Positions 1 to 6,910 of a stretch of DNA of 9,446 bases are shown in pieces. Position 1 is the first letter of the stretch. Each line of letters opens with the position of its first letter. The stretch comes from JADHTT01 sp964633845. Lineage in GTDB: Bacteria > Campylobacterota > Campylobacteria > Campylobacterales > Arcobacteraceae. Made by a program: the position numbers and the translations under genes. Below the pieces are notes generated by a model that saw only the letters and a list, made by a program, of their open reading frames with translations, was not told where the DNA came from and did no database searches. The stretch is taken from assembly GCA_964633845.1 (NCBI GenBank), contig CAZWLA010000049.1:1-9446 (forward strand), given 5' to 3'.

Positions 1-711
1 CTATTTGCAAAACTACTTGATCAAAATGTTGATATGATTTTAGTTGGTGATAGTTTAAATATGAGTTTTGCTGGTGAGGATGATACATTAAGTGCAACGC
101 TTGATCAAATGATATATCATACAAAATCCGTGTGTAAAGGTGCGCCAAATAATTTTGTAATATGCGATATGCCATTTGGTACATATACAGATGAAAAAAT
201 TGCTTTAGAATCTGCTGTAAAAGTATATCAACAGACACAAGCTGCTGCTATTAAAATAGAAGGTGGTAAATCAAAAGCATCAATTATTAAAGCACTTACT
301 TCTAATTCTATTGCCGTTATGGGTCATATTGGACTTATGCCACAATTTGTACGAAGCGAAGGTGGATACAAAGTTAAAGGTAAAAATGAACAAAATACTT
401 TAGAACTTATAGAAGATGCAAAAGCAGTTGAAGCTGCTGGTGCATTTGCTATTGTAGTTGAGGGTGTCAAAAGTGATGCTGCTAAAGCTATAACTGCTGC
501 TGTAAATATTCCAGTAATTGGAATTGGAGCTGGGAAAGATGTAGATGGACAAGTCCTTGTATGGTCTGATATGTTTGGATTCTTTGAAGATTTCAAACCA
601 AAATTTGTACGGCAATACCTTGATGGTGCAACACTAATCAAAGATGGCTTAAAACAATTTAATAGTGATGTTAAAGATGGTTCATTTCCAAATAGTAGTG
701 AAGAGTATTAG
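1..711 (+). CDS. panB: 3-methyl-2-oxobutanoate hydroxymethyltransferase (ketopantoate hydroxymethyltransferase), 5' truncated by the window edge
   Basis: Transfers a hydroxymethyl group from 5,10-methylene-tetrahydrofolate to alpha-ketoisovalerate, giving ketopantoate, the first committed step of pantothenate and CoA synthesis; cytoplasmic (family knowledge). The frame is open from base 1, so the gene starts upstream: 236 residues are present and comparison with remembered E. coli PanB (264 aa) suggests about 25 N-terminal residues are missing. In window numbering, the Mg-binding acidic residues match D17 (VGDS), D56 (CDMPFG) and E87 (KIEGG), and the catalytic glutamate matches E154 (VVEGV). 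GHIGLMPQ and IPVIGIGAG are also typical of the TIM barrel. The internal ATG at 34 lies inside the conserved core, just before VGDS, and is not the true start. The stop TAG shares its G with the GTG start of ruvB (1-base overlap), implying translational coupling. Confidence 0.96.
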   Translation, partial: LFAKLLDQNVDMILVGDSLNMSFAGEDDTLSATLDQMIYHTKSVCKGAPNNFVICDMPFGTYTDEKIALESAVKVYQQTQAAAIKIEGGKSKASIIKALTSNSIAVMGHIGLMPQFVRSEGGYKVKGKNEQNTLELIEDAKAVEAAGAFAIVVEGVKSDAAKAITAAVNIPVIGIGAGKDVDGQVLVWSDMFGFFEDFKPKFVRQYLDGATLIKDGLKQFNSDVKDGSFPNSSEEY

Positions 712-1727
712 TGGAAAGAATTGTAGATTTAGAAAGTATATCTTTTGAAGAAGATTCCTCTGAAGTTTCACTTCGTCCATCAATATGGGATGAATATATT
801 GGTCAAGAAAAGATCAAAAAAAATTTAAGAGTTTTTATTGAAGCTAGTAAAAAAAGAGATGAAGCACTAGATCATATACTATTCTTTGGTCCTCCAGGAC
901 TTGGTAAAACTACATTATCCTATCTTATTTCTAACGAAATGGGTTCAAATATAAAAGTAACTGCCGCACCTATGATTGATAAGTCAGGTGATCTAGCTGC
1001 AATTTTAACAAACCTTGAAGAGGGAGATATTCTTTTTATTGATGAGATACATAGATTATCTCCAGCAGTTGAAGAGATATTATACTCTGCTATGGAAGAC
1101 TATAGACTTGATATCATTATAGGTTCTGGTCCAGCAGCACAAACAGTAAAAATAGACTTACCTAGATTTACACTTATTGGTGCAACTACACGAGCTGGTA
1201 TGATATCAAATCCACTTAGAGAACGATTTGGTATGCACTTTAGGATGCAGTTTTACACAGATGATGAGCTATCAAGTATTATTATACAAGCATCAAATAA
1301 ACTAAATAAAGTCTCACATGATAATGCAAGCCTAGAGATTGCTAGAAGAAGTAGAGGAACTCCTAGAGTAGCCTTACGACTTCTAAGGCGTGTTCGAGAC
1401 TTTGCAGAGGTTGAAAATGAGAATATGATTAATTTATCTAGGGCTTCTTTTGCTCTAAATGAATTAGGAGTTAGTGAAACTGGATTTGATGAGATGGATC
1501 TAAAATTATTAGAATTACTTCTATCAAACAAGGGTAAACCTATGGGACTTAGTACAATTGCTGCGGCACTAAGTGAAGATGAAGGGACAATTGAAGATGC
1601 TATTGAACCATATCTATTAGCAAATGGCTATATTGAACGAACAGCACGAGGTAGAGTAGCTACAATAAAAAGCTATGAATTATTTAGACTTACTCCACCA
1701 GCTACAGACCAGGGAGGTCTTTTCTAA
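711..1727 (+). CDS. ruvB: Holliday junction branch migration DNA helicase RuvB
   Basis: Hexameric AAA+ motor that, with RuvA, drives Holliday junction branch migration during recombination and repair. The 338-residue length is normal for the family. Visible motifs are Walker A GPPGLGKT (60-67), Walker B LFIDEIHR (108-115), the sensor-1 region GATTRAG (157-163), and the arginine-finger segment NPLRERFG with R170. A C-terminal winged-helix domain follows, containing AAALSEDEGTIED and YLLANGYIERTARGR. The start is GTG at 711, overlapping the panB stop (TAGTG); the resulting N-terminus MERIVDLE fits epsilonproteobacterial RuvB proteins as I remember them, and no ATG lies nearby in frame. The Shine-Dalgarno is weak (GAAGAG region), so translation probably depends on coupling to panB. 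ruvA and ruvC are not adjacent. Confidence 0.97.
   Translation: MERIVDLESISFEEDSSEVSLRPSIWDEYIGQEKIKKNLRVFIEASKKRDEALDHILFFGPPGLGKTTLSYLISNEMGSNIKVTAAPMIDKSGDLAAILTNLEEGDILFIDEIHRLSPAVEEILYSAMEDYRLDIIIGSGPAAQTVKIDLPRFTLIGATTRAGMISNPLRERFGMHFRMQFYTDDELSSIIIQASNKLNKVSHDNASLEIARRSRGTPRVALRLLRRVRDFAEVENENMINLSRASFALNELGVSETGFDEMDLKLLELLLSNKGKPMGLSTIAAALSEDEGTIEDAIEPYLLANGYIERTARGRVATIKSYELFRLTPPATDQGGLF
1711..1717 (+). promoter_or_regulatory. Shine-Dalgarno for the PerM-family gene
   Basis: AGGGAGG lies inside the 3' end of ruvB, 9 bases before the ATG at 1727. It supports that start and shows the membrane-protein gene has its own ribosome entry despite the 1-base overlap with the ruvB stop. Confidence 0.7.
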
Positions 1728-2761
1728 TGAAACCTATACATTTTTTAAGTGCCGTTTTAATTGCTACACTTGTAGTATTGTGGCAACTTTTTGATCCATT
1801 CTTAAAATCAATATCAGTTGCCTTACTTTTAGCAATTGCAACAAATAGTATTAAAATGAATATAGAATTTAAATTAAAAAATAATTTTTTAACAACTCTT
1901 AGTATGACTTTACTTCTTGGATTACTATTCTTTATACCTCTGCTATATTTTATTTCGGCATTTGTAAAATATCTTAATACTGTAAATCAAGATGAACTAG
2001 TATCACTTTTTGAGCAAAGCAAAATATTTGTAGCAAATATATCAAGTGATTATGAATTTATTAAAATGCAACTACAAGAACTATTGAATAAAATTGATAT
2101 TCAATCTATAATATCTCAAGTATTATCTTTAGGTACTTTTTTAGGTAAAAATACAGCATCATTTTTTGTTGATATGATTATGATATTAGTATTTTACTCT
2201 TTCTTTATATACTATGGTAGAGAGTTAGTCTCATATGTCAAAGATATTCTTCCTCTTAAAAAAGAAGATAGTAATACTTTATTTTTAGAAGTATCAAATG
2301 TGATGGGTGTTGTATTTTATTCAATTATAGCTACAGCTTTACTTGAAGGTGTATTATTTGGTATATTTGTATCTCAATTTGGATACGATGGACTTCTTAC
2401 AGGAATTCTTTATGGATTTGCTTCACTTATTCCAGTAGTTGGTGGAGCACTTATGTGGGTACCTATTGCACTTATTGAAATATTTAGTGAAAATATATCA
2501 AATGCTATTTATATAGTAGCTTATTCTATTGTTATGATTTCAATTATTGCTGATACTATTATAAAACCAATGATAATAAGCTATATCAATAATCAAATAG
2601 TTAAGACACCTACAAATATAAATGAGATACTAATATTCTTCTCTATATTAGCAGGTCTTAGTACATTTGGATTTTGGGGTATGATTATAGGTCCTGCTAC
2701 AGTGACATTCTTTATATCAATTTTATATATTATAAAAAAACATCATTTAGTAAATAACTAA
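1727..2761 (+). CDS. AI-2E/PerM family (UPF0118) inner-membrane transporter
   Basis: A 344-residue polytopic membrane protein of the family that includes E. coli TqsA and PerM; members are linked to export of autoinducer-2 or to ion/proton exchange, and the substrate here cannot be read from sequence. Hydrophobic segments fall at roughly 7-40, 55-80, 145-163, 195-217, 222-250, 258-280 and 300-338, with a soluble, partly helical stretch at 85-140. Family hallmarks are GILYGFASLIPVVGG (226-240), the DTIIKPMI segment (276-283) and FGFWGMIIGPA (314-324). The ATG at 1727 overlaps the ruvB TAA by one base and is preceded by a strong AGGGAGG. Co-transcription with panB-ruvB looks certain from spacing, but a functional link is not evident. 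Confidence 0.88.
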   Translation: MKPIHFLSAVLIATLVVLWQLFDPFLKSISVALLLAIATNSIKMNIEFKLKNNFLTTLSMTLLLGLLFFIPLLYFISAFVKYLNTVNQDELVSLFEQSKIFVANISSDYEFIKMQLQELLNKIDIQSIISQVLSLGTFLGKNTASFFVDMIMILVFYSFFIYYGRELVSYVKDILPLKKEDSNTLFLEVSNVMGVVFYSIIATALLEGVLFGIFVSQFGYDGLLTGILYGFASLIPVVGGALMWVPIALIEIFSENISNAIYIVAYSIVMISIIADTIIKPMIISYINNQIVKTPTNINEILIFFSILAGLSTFGFWGMIIGPATVTFFISILYIIKKHHLVNN

Positions 2762-2769
2762 ATAAATCT

Positions 2770-2775
2770 AGGAGG
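2770..2775 (+). promoter_or_regulatory. Strong Shine-Dalgarno for the PepSY-TM gene
   Basis: A perfect AGGAGG ends 10 bases before the ATG at 2786. It sits in the only gap (24 bases) of the left-hand operon and fixes the start of the small gene downstream. Confidence 0.75.
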
Positions 2776-2785
2776 AATAATTAAC

Positions 2786-3040
2786 ATGAGACAAATTCAT
2801 AGAAAAATAGGAATAATTTTAGCACCATTTTTAATAATTTTATCAATTAGTGGTATAACTTTACTTTTTAGAAAAACAGAGATATACAGCAAAGAAACTA
2901 AGTCATTTTTGGTTTCTTTACATACTTGGGAGATAATTATGCCTTATATTGGTATGATATTAGGATTAGGTGTTTTGTTTATGAGTATTAGTGGTATGTA
3001 TATGTATTTTAAAACTAAAAAAAGAGATATATCTAAATAA
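2786..3040 (+). CDS. Minimal PepSY-associated transmembrane (PepSY_TM-like) protein
   Basis: An 84-residue protein with two predicted membrane helices, about 8-28 and 52-75. The N-terminus, RQIHRKIGIILAPF followed by SISGITLLF, matches the opening of PepSY_TM proteins (R-x-x-H-R then a Gly-containing helix). The second half, LHTWE then a helix ending SISGMYMYFK, matches the later HTGE...GLYLW part of the same family. The large periplasmic PepSY domain normally between these parts is absent, leaving about 23 linker residues. His5 and His46 sit at the helix edges; family members are often linked to iron/siderophore reduction or haem, but that role is inference here. A perfect AGGAGG supports the ATG. 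It follows the AI-2E-family gene by 24 bases, and its last 8 bases overlap the rhomboid gene tail to tail. No sign of frameshift. Confidence 0.8.
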   Translation: MRQIHRKIGIILAPFLIILSISGITLLFRKTEIYSKETKSFLVSLHTWEIIMPYIGMILGLGVLFMSISGMYMYFKTKKRDISK

Positions 3041-3563
3041 TATACCCAATAATCCAGCCCAGTGCAAATCCAATAAGGTGAGCATACCAAGCTACTGGCA
3101 TCCCTAGAAGCAGAGGTGCAAACGATATTAATAAGATCCAGATGATCATACCTTGTCTTTGGTATTTATCTTTAAGAGCAATAAGACCAATTATTACAGA
3201 TATTGCTCCTGAAGCTCCTACAAGGTTACTCATACTATCAAAACTATACATATATAGCAAGCTTAAAAATGAGGTTAAAATACCACCAACAAAATATATA
3301 ATTAAAAACTTTTTAACTCCAAAGGCCTGCTCAATTAGATTTCCAAATTGAAATAAGATAAACATATTCATAGCAATATGAAATAAACCACCATGAGTAA
3401 ATATTGTTGTTAGTGGTTGCCAATAAAATCCATAAGATAAGAATAGGGAATTAAGACCCATAATAATAATACCATGCTCTATACTATTTTGGATTAAATA
3501 TCCAATAATAGTAATAAATATTATTATATTTGTAGCAGAGAAAGTTTTGACATTAGTTAACAT
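3033..3563 (-). CDS. Rhomboid-family intramembrane serine protease
   Basis: A 176-residue polytopic protein with about six hydrophobic segments, the minimal bacterial rhomboid core. These enzymes cleave substrate transmembrane helices within the membrane. The catalytic dyad is visible: Ser118 in GASGA and His162 in YAHLIGFALG. Asn66 in HIAMNMF (H-x-x-x-N, His62) matches the oxyanion-side residue, and the preceding WQPLTTIFTHGG is the usual loop before helix 2. There is no extra N-terminal cytoplasmic domain. The ATG lies 3 bases after the lon stop; AGAGG (3578-3582) is 14 bases upstream, rather far, so coupling to lon is likely. The natural substrate is unknown. Its 3' end overlaps the convergent PepSY-TM gene by 8 bases. 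Confidence 0.93.
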   Translation of the reverse strand: MLTNVKTFSATNIIIFITIIGYLIQNSIEHGIIIMGLNSLFLSYGFYWQPLTTIFTHGGLFHIAMNMFILFQFGNLIEQAFGVKKFLIIYFVGGILTSFLSLLYMYSFDSMSNLVGASGAISVIIGLIALKDKYQRQGMIIWILLISFAPLLLGMPVAWYAHLIGFALGWIIGYII

Positions 3564-3566
3564 ATA

Positions 3567-5963
3567 CTAAACTAATGCCTCTTTTAATACCTCATCTATT
3601 CTAGATACTGATATTATATTAATTGCAGATTTTACCTCATCAGGTATATCTTTTAAATCTCTTTTGTAATTTTTAGATGGTATTAGTGCTGTTTTTACAC
3701 CAGCTTTATATGCAGCTATAAGCTTCTCTTTTAATCCACCAATAGGTAATACTTTTCCAGTTAATGATAATTCCCCAGTCATAGCAACATCTGCTCGAAC
3801 TTTTTTATCACTAAGTATTGATGCAATAGTCACAGCCATTGTTATACCAGCACTTGGTCCATCTTTTGGTGTTGCACCATCTGGAATATGTAAATGAATA
3901 TCATAAGAGTCATATACTCTCATATCTTCATCTTTTGCATTTTTTAAAATATTTTTTGCTGGTATTGATATACTTTCATTGTCAATTAAAACTTTCACTA
4001 CACTGTATGATATTTTGGCTGACTCTTTCATCACCTCACCCATCTTACCTGTTAAAGACAGTTGTCCTTTACCTTTAATCTTTATAGCTTCTATTTTTAA
4101 TAGATCTCCACCTACTGCTGTCCATGCTAGACCATTAGTAATTCCAATTTGCGGCTTTTTATCAGTTGGCTCAATTTCAAATACAGGATTATCTAAAAAC
4201 TTTTCAATATTTTTTGTATTTATTTTTACTTTTTTAATTGATGTATCATCTATCATCATTTTTACAGATTTTCTAAATAGTTTTGCAAATACCCTTCTTA
4301 GGTTTCTAACCCCTGCTTCTCTTGTAAACTTCTCTATTATAGTTTCAATAGTTGCTTTATTTATACTAATCTCTTTAGATTTCAAGCCATGTTTTTTAAG
4401 CTCTTGTGGGATTAAATAATCTTTAGCAATATGATATTTTTCACTTGGCGTATAAGAACTTACTTGTATAAACTCCATTCTATCCCTAAGTGGTGCAGGA
4501 ATACCTCTAAGATCATTTGCTGTTGCAACAAAAATAGCGCTACTAAGATCAATATCAAAATTAAGATATAAATCTCTATATTCACTATTTTGCTCTGGAT
4601 CTAAAATCTCAAGCATTACAGATGTTGGATCACCACGATTATTACGACCTACTTTATCAATCTCATCAAGTACTATAACTGGATTCATCGTCTTCGCAGT
4701 TATTAAGCCCTGCACTATTCGTCCAGGCATAGCTCCTACATATGTTCTTCTATGTCCTCTTAATTCATTTACATCATCAAGTCCACCAAGAGCTACTCTC
4801 ATAAGAGATCTTTTTAATGCTTTAGATATAGAGTTTGCCAATGATGTTTTACCAACACCTGGAGGTCCTACAAAACATAATACAGTACCTTTTGTACCTC
4901 CTGACTTTATTCCTCTTTGTTCTAGAAGTTGTTTTACAGCAAAAAATTCTGTAATACGTTCTTTTGGTTTATCCAAAGAATAATGGTCTTTATTTAATTG
5001 CTTTTCAACACTAGATACAGATATCTTTTTATTTGAATATTTACCAAATGGTATCTCAAGCACTTGCTCTATATAAGTTTGTAAAGTTGATGCATCTGGG
5101 GAATCTGGATGCATTCTTGATAATTTATCAATTTGCTTACCTATCTCCTTATATCCATCTTTAGAAATATATTTTTTTAAATTTTTTAAATTTTTTCTAT
5201 ATTTCTCTATCTCTTGATCATTTGAACCATTTTCACCTAACTGACTTTGCAATTCTTTAATCTGTTGCTTAATAAAATAATCTTGATTTGTTTTTTCAAT
5301 TTTTGAGCTTACTTGCTTAGCTACATCTTTTTGCAATCTAATAGCTTCAACTTCTTGCTTCAAGTGATCGATAATAGATATAAGTCTTTTTTCTACATCC
5401 AGTTCTTTAAATAATTGATATGCATCTTCTTTTGTTAGTTTTAATACAGAAGAGATTAAATCTGCAATTCTAATTGGATCTTCATTTTCATTAATTGTAG
5501 TAATTAAATCAGATGGAAATTGTTTATTTACTTTTGCAAACTGCTCCAAATTATCTTTCAATATTGATATAGTTGCATCAATTTTTGGCTTATCATATGG
5601 TTCTTCTTTTAAAAGATTGGTCATTACACTTACTGGGGATGGTTTAGTTACATCGCCTATAATACCTTTAGCTAAACCTTGAAATAATATCTTTACTCTA
5701 CCATCTGGTAAAGTAATTTTTCTCATAATATTTCCAACTACACCTACATTGTAAAAACCATCTAATCCTCTTTTCCCTTCAGCACCTGGATGACTAACTG
5801 CAACAATTACTAGCTTATTATTATCAATTGCTTCTTGAACAGCATTTAAATTTTGTTCATCACTCAAAAAAATAGGTGCAATCATAAATGGATATAAAAA
5901 TATATCATCTTCTATGATTAATGGCAGACTCTGTGGAAATTGATCGTAATTTGCTAATTCCAT
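3567..5963 (-). CDS. lon: ATP-dependent Lon protease (endopeptidase La)
   Basis: Cytoplasmic hexameric AAA+ serine protease that degrades misfolded and short-lived regulatory proteins. The 798 residues match the LonA length. Order: N-terminal substrate-binding domain (about 1-200), a charged coiled-coil linker (about 200-290), the AAA+ module with Walker A GPPGVGKT (366-373) and Walker B VIVLDEIDK (429-437), then the protease domain with catalytic Ser704 in DGPSAGI and Lys747 in GGLKEK, the 43-residue spacing of E. coli Ser679/Lys722. The ATG at 5963 overlaps the last 10 bases of bamD; the upstream Shine-Dalgarno is weak (GGATTGGG region). I see no HAIR (HspR) or CIRCE operator upstream, so heat-shock control is not apparent. 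The linker contains an A-tract tandem repeat at 5173-5196. Confidence 0.98.
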   Translation of the reverse strand: MELANYDQFPQSLPLIIEDDIFLYPFMIAPIFLSDEQNLNAVQEAIDNNKLVIVAVSHPGAEGKRGLDGFYNVGVVGNIMRKITLPDGRVKILFQGLAKGIIGDVTKPSPVSVMTNLLKEEPYDKPKIDATISILKDNLEQFAKVNKQFPSDLITTINENEDPIRIADLISSVLKLTKEDAYQLFKELDVEKRLISIIDHLKQEVEAIRLQKDVAKQVSSKIEKTNQDYFIKQQIKELQSQLGENGSNDQEIEKYRKNLKNLKKYISKDGYKEIGKQIDKLSRMHPDSPDASTLQTYIEQVLEIPFGKYSNKKISVSSVEKQLNKDHYSLDKPKERITEFFAVKQLLEQRGIKSGGTKGTVLCFVGPPGVGKTSLANSISKALKRSLMRVALGGLDDVNELRGHRRTYVGAMPGRIVQGLITAKTMNPVIVLDEIDKVGRNNRGDPTSVMLEILDPEQNSEYRDLYLNFDIDLSSAIFVATANDLRGIPAPLRDRMEFIQVSSYTPSEKYHIAKDYLIPQELKKHGLKSKEISINKATIETIIEKFTREAGVRNLRRVFAKLFRKSVKMMIDDTSIKKVKINTKNIEKFLDNPVFEIEPTDKKPQIGITNGLAWTAVGGDLLKIEAIKIKGKGQLSLTGKMGEVMKESAKISYSVVKVLIDNESISIPAKNILKNAKDEDMRVYDSYDIHLHIPDGATPKDGPSAGITMAVTIASILSDKKVRADVAMTGELSLTGKVLPIGGLKEKLIAAYKAGVKTALIPSKNYKRDLKDIPDEVKSAINIISVSRIDEVLKEALV
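5173..5196 (-). repeat. Short A/T-tract tandem repeat (9-base period, about 2.7 copies) inside lon
   Basis: On the plus strand TTTTTTAAA repeats from 5173 to 5196. On the coding strand this is AAAAAATTT units encoding KNLKNLKK in the Lon coiled-coil linker (about residues 258-265). One A7 tract and two A6 tracts are potential slippage sites. In-frame copy changes (9 bases) would only add or remove three residues; single-base slips would inactivate Lon. Confidence 0.6.
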
Positions 5964-6625
5964 ATACCCAATCCATTTTCAAATAAAGCCTGATACCAAG
6001 GTATTTTAACATCCACAATCTCTTTTTGATTTTTAAAACTTTCTTGAGCTTTTTTATCATATACTAAAGCTGCTTCTGGCTTATCAATTCTCACATAAAG
6101 TTCTGAAATTTCCTTATCAAATGATGACTTAGCCATTAAAAGTCTTATATGCATTGTCTGCACTAAATAAATATATGGTGAATTTGCATAATTTGTTTTA
6201 AATTCATCAATCTCCTCTAATATCTCTAAAATTAACTGCTGCTCTCTATATTGACTTTTGAAAGATAAAAACTTTGACTTAATCTTAAGATATCTCATAT
6301 AATCAATATTTTTCGAATATGCAAATCTTTTAATATATTCATCAAGGTAATAATTTGCCATCTCATACTCTTCATTATCTATATGAGCATCTACAAGTAC
6401 CATCATTGAAGGTTCAATAAGTGGAGAATTTCTATGTTCACTTTCAAGTGATGCAAATGTATCATCAGCTAAATCAAGCTGACCCATTGTAATATCTTTT
6501 AGAATTTTATTATACCAATACACTGCTGGTTTATTATATTCTTCATTTTCCACCTTAGATGCACAGCCAACGAATAGTACTGATACCATTACTACTATAA
6601 ATAACTTACTTATAATTTTAGTCAT
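5954..6625 (-). CDS. bamD: Outer-membrane assembly lipoprotein BamD (ComL/YfiO family)
   Basis: Lipoprotein partner of BamA in the complex that inserts beta-barrel proteins into the outer membrane. Starting at the ATG at 6625 gives 223 residues: a basic-then-hydrophobic signal peptide and a lipobox ending FVGC, acylated Cys at residue 21. The rest is helical and TPR-like, with YWYNKILKDITMGQLDLADDTF beginning the first repeat and NYYLDEYIKRFAYSKN typical of BamD proteins; a long helix carries YLVQTMHIRLLMAKS. Length is close to E. coli BamD (245). A TTG directly upstream (6628) could add one Met; ATG is preferred because AAGGA (6635-6639) lies 9 bases before it. First gene of the bamD-lon-rhomboid operon, overlapping lon by 10 bases. 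Family assignment comes from overall pattern and position beside lon, less certain than for the enzymes. Confidence 0.85.
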   Translation of the reverse strand: MTKIISKLFIVVMVSVLFVGCASKVENEEYNKPAVYWYNKILKDITMGQLDLADDTFASLESEHRNSPLIEPSMMVLVDAHIDNEEYEMANYYLDEYIKRFAYSKNIDYMRYLKIKSKFLSFKSQYREQQLILEILEEIDEFKTNYANSPYIYLVQTMHIRLLMAKSSFDKEISELYVRIDKPEAALVYDKKAQESFKNQKEIVDVKIPWYQALFENGLGIWN

Positions 6626-6653
6626 CAAATATTTTCCTTTAGTTAATAATAAT

Positions 6654-6659
6654 ATTATA
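6654..6659 (-). promoter_or_regulatory. Candidate -10 box for bamD-lon-rhomboid
   Basis: A perfect TATAAT on the minus strand, about 29 bases upstream of the bamD ATG, with AAGGA between. No convincing -35 is seen, which is common for the main sigma factor in Campylobacterota. In such AT-rich DNA a chance match is possible. Confidence 0.4.
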
Positions 6660-6664
6660 TCTAA

Positions 6665-6670
6665 TATAAT
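6665..6670 (+). promoter_or_regulatory. Candidate -10 box for the pseudopilin operon
   Basis: A perfect TATAAT on the plus strand, 30 bases before the first pseudopilin ATG. Only 5 bases separate it from the opposing minus-strand TATAAT, so the two promoters would compete for RNA polymerase. No clear -35. Confidence 0.4.
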
Positions 6671-6700
6671 TTAAGTGTAGCTCTAAATTAATGGATAAAA

Positions 6701-6910
6701 ATGAAAAATAGCTTTACTTTATTAGAAACAGTATTTTCACTTACTATTATCGTTATTATGTTAGGTAGTATGTTTAATTTAATCACTCAGTACTCTAGCT
6801 ACGATAAATATAATGATATTCAAAATGCAAAAAATCAATTTCTAATAAACTCATCACAGACAAACTATAATTCAGAGTATATATTACTTGAGAGAAGGGC
6901 AACTCCTTGA
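6701..6910 (+). CDS. Small type IV prepilin-like protein (pseudopilin), CtsT/GspI-like
   Basis: A 69-residue protein with a class III signal: leader MKNS, then FTLLE and a hydrophobic helix (about 5-28). The predicted prepilin peptidase cut is between Ser4 and Phe5, placing Glu9 at mature position 5, the residue conserved in pilins; Ser instead of Gly at -1 is a tolerated but uncommon variant. After the helix only about 40 polar residues remain, too few for a full pilin beta-sheet. TGGA lies 7 bases before the ATG. The frame ends cleanly at a TGA overlapping the next gene's TTG, so it is not an obvious truncation. In Campylobacter jejuni a comparable small gene near lon, ctsT, is needed for natural transformation (recalled); equivalence here rests on position and pattern only. 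Confidence 0.72.
   Translation: MKNSFTLLETVFSLTIIVIMLGSMFNLITQYSSYDKYNDIQNAKNQFLINSSQTNYNSEYILLERRATP
6895..6899 (+). promoter_or_regulatory. Shine-Dalgarno supporting a TTG start
   Basis: AAGGG inside the end of the first pseudopilin gene lies 7 bases before the TTG at 6907. No in-frame ATG precedes the hydrophobic helix of the second gene, so this site decides its start. Confidence 0.55.

Noticed and set aside
324..641. Minus-strand open frame opposite panB
   Set aside because: Shadow of the Ala/Gly-rich panB core; no ribosome binding site or neighbouring gene on that strand.
3025..3034. Ten-base palindrome AGATATATCT at the PepSY-TM/rhomboid junction
   Set aside because: Short, AT-rich, no loop and no T-tract; expected by chance at this base composition.
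3142..3351. Plus-strand open frame opposite the rhomboid gene
   Set aside because: Fully antisense to the catalytic core of the rhomboid protease; nothing in its sequence resembles a known protein.
3979..4419. Open frame of 146 codons on the plus strand opposite lon
   Set aside because: It lies wholly antisense to the conserved AAA+/protease region of lon, has no Shine-Dalgarno of note and a composition expected of a reverse-strand shadow.
6626..6628. TTG codon as an alternative bamD start, one codon upstream
   Set aside because: The adjacent ATG is a stronger start and has better spacing (9 bases) from AAGGA; the choice changes only one residue.
6626..6700. HAIR (HspR) or CIRCE heat-shock operator upstream of bamD-lon
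   Set aside because: No CTTGAGT-N7-ACTCAAG-like or TTAGCACTC-N9-GAGTGCTAA-like inverted repeat is present in the 75-base region.
6691..6711. Six-codon micro-ORF (ATG GAT AAA AAT GAA AAA TAG) overlapping the first pseudopilin start
   Set aside because: Its ATG contains the likely ribosome-binding bases of the pseudopilin gene and has no Shine-Dalgarno of its own; likely coincidence.
6701..6910. First pseudopilin gene as a pseudogene fragment
   Set aside because: Although only 69 codons, it has a proper start, an intact prepilin motif and a stop coupled exactly to the next gene's start and ribosome binding site, which argues for a complete small gene.
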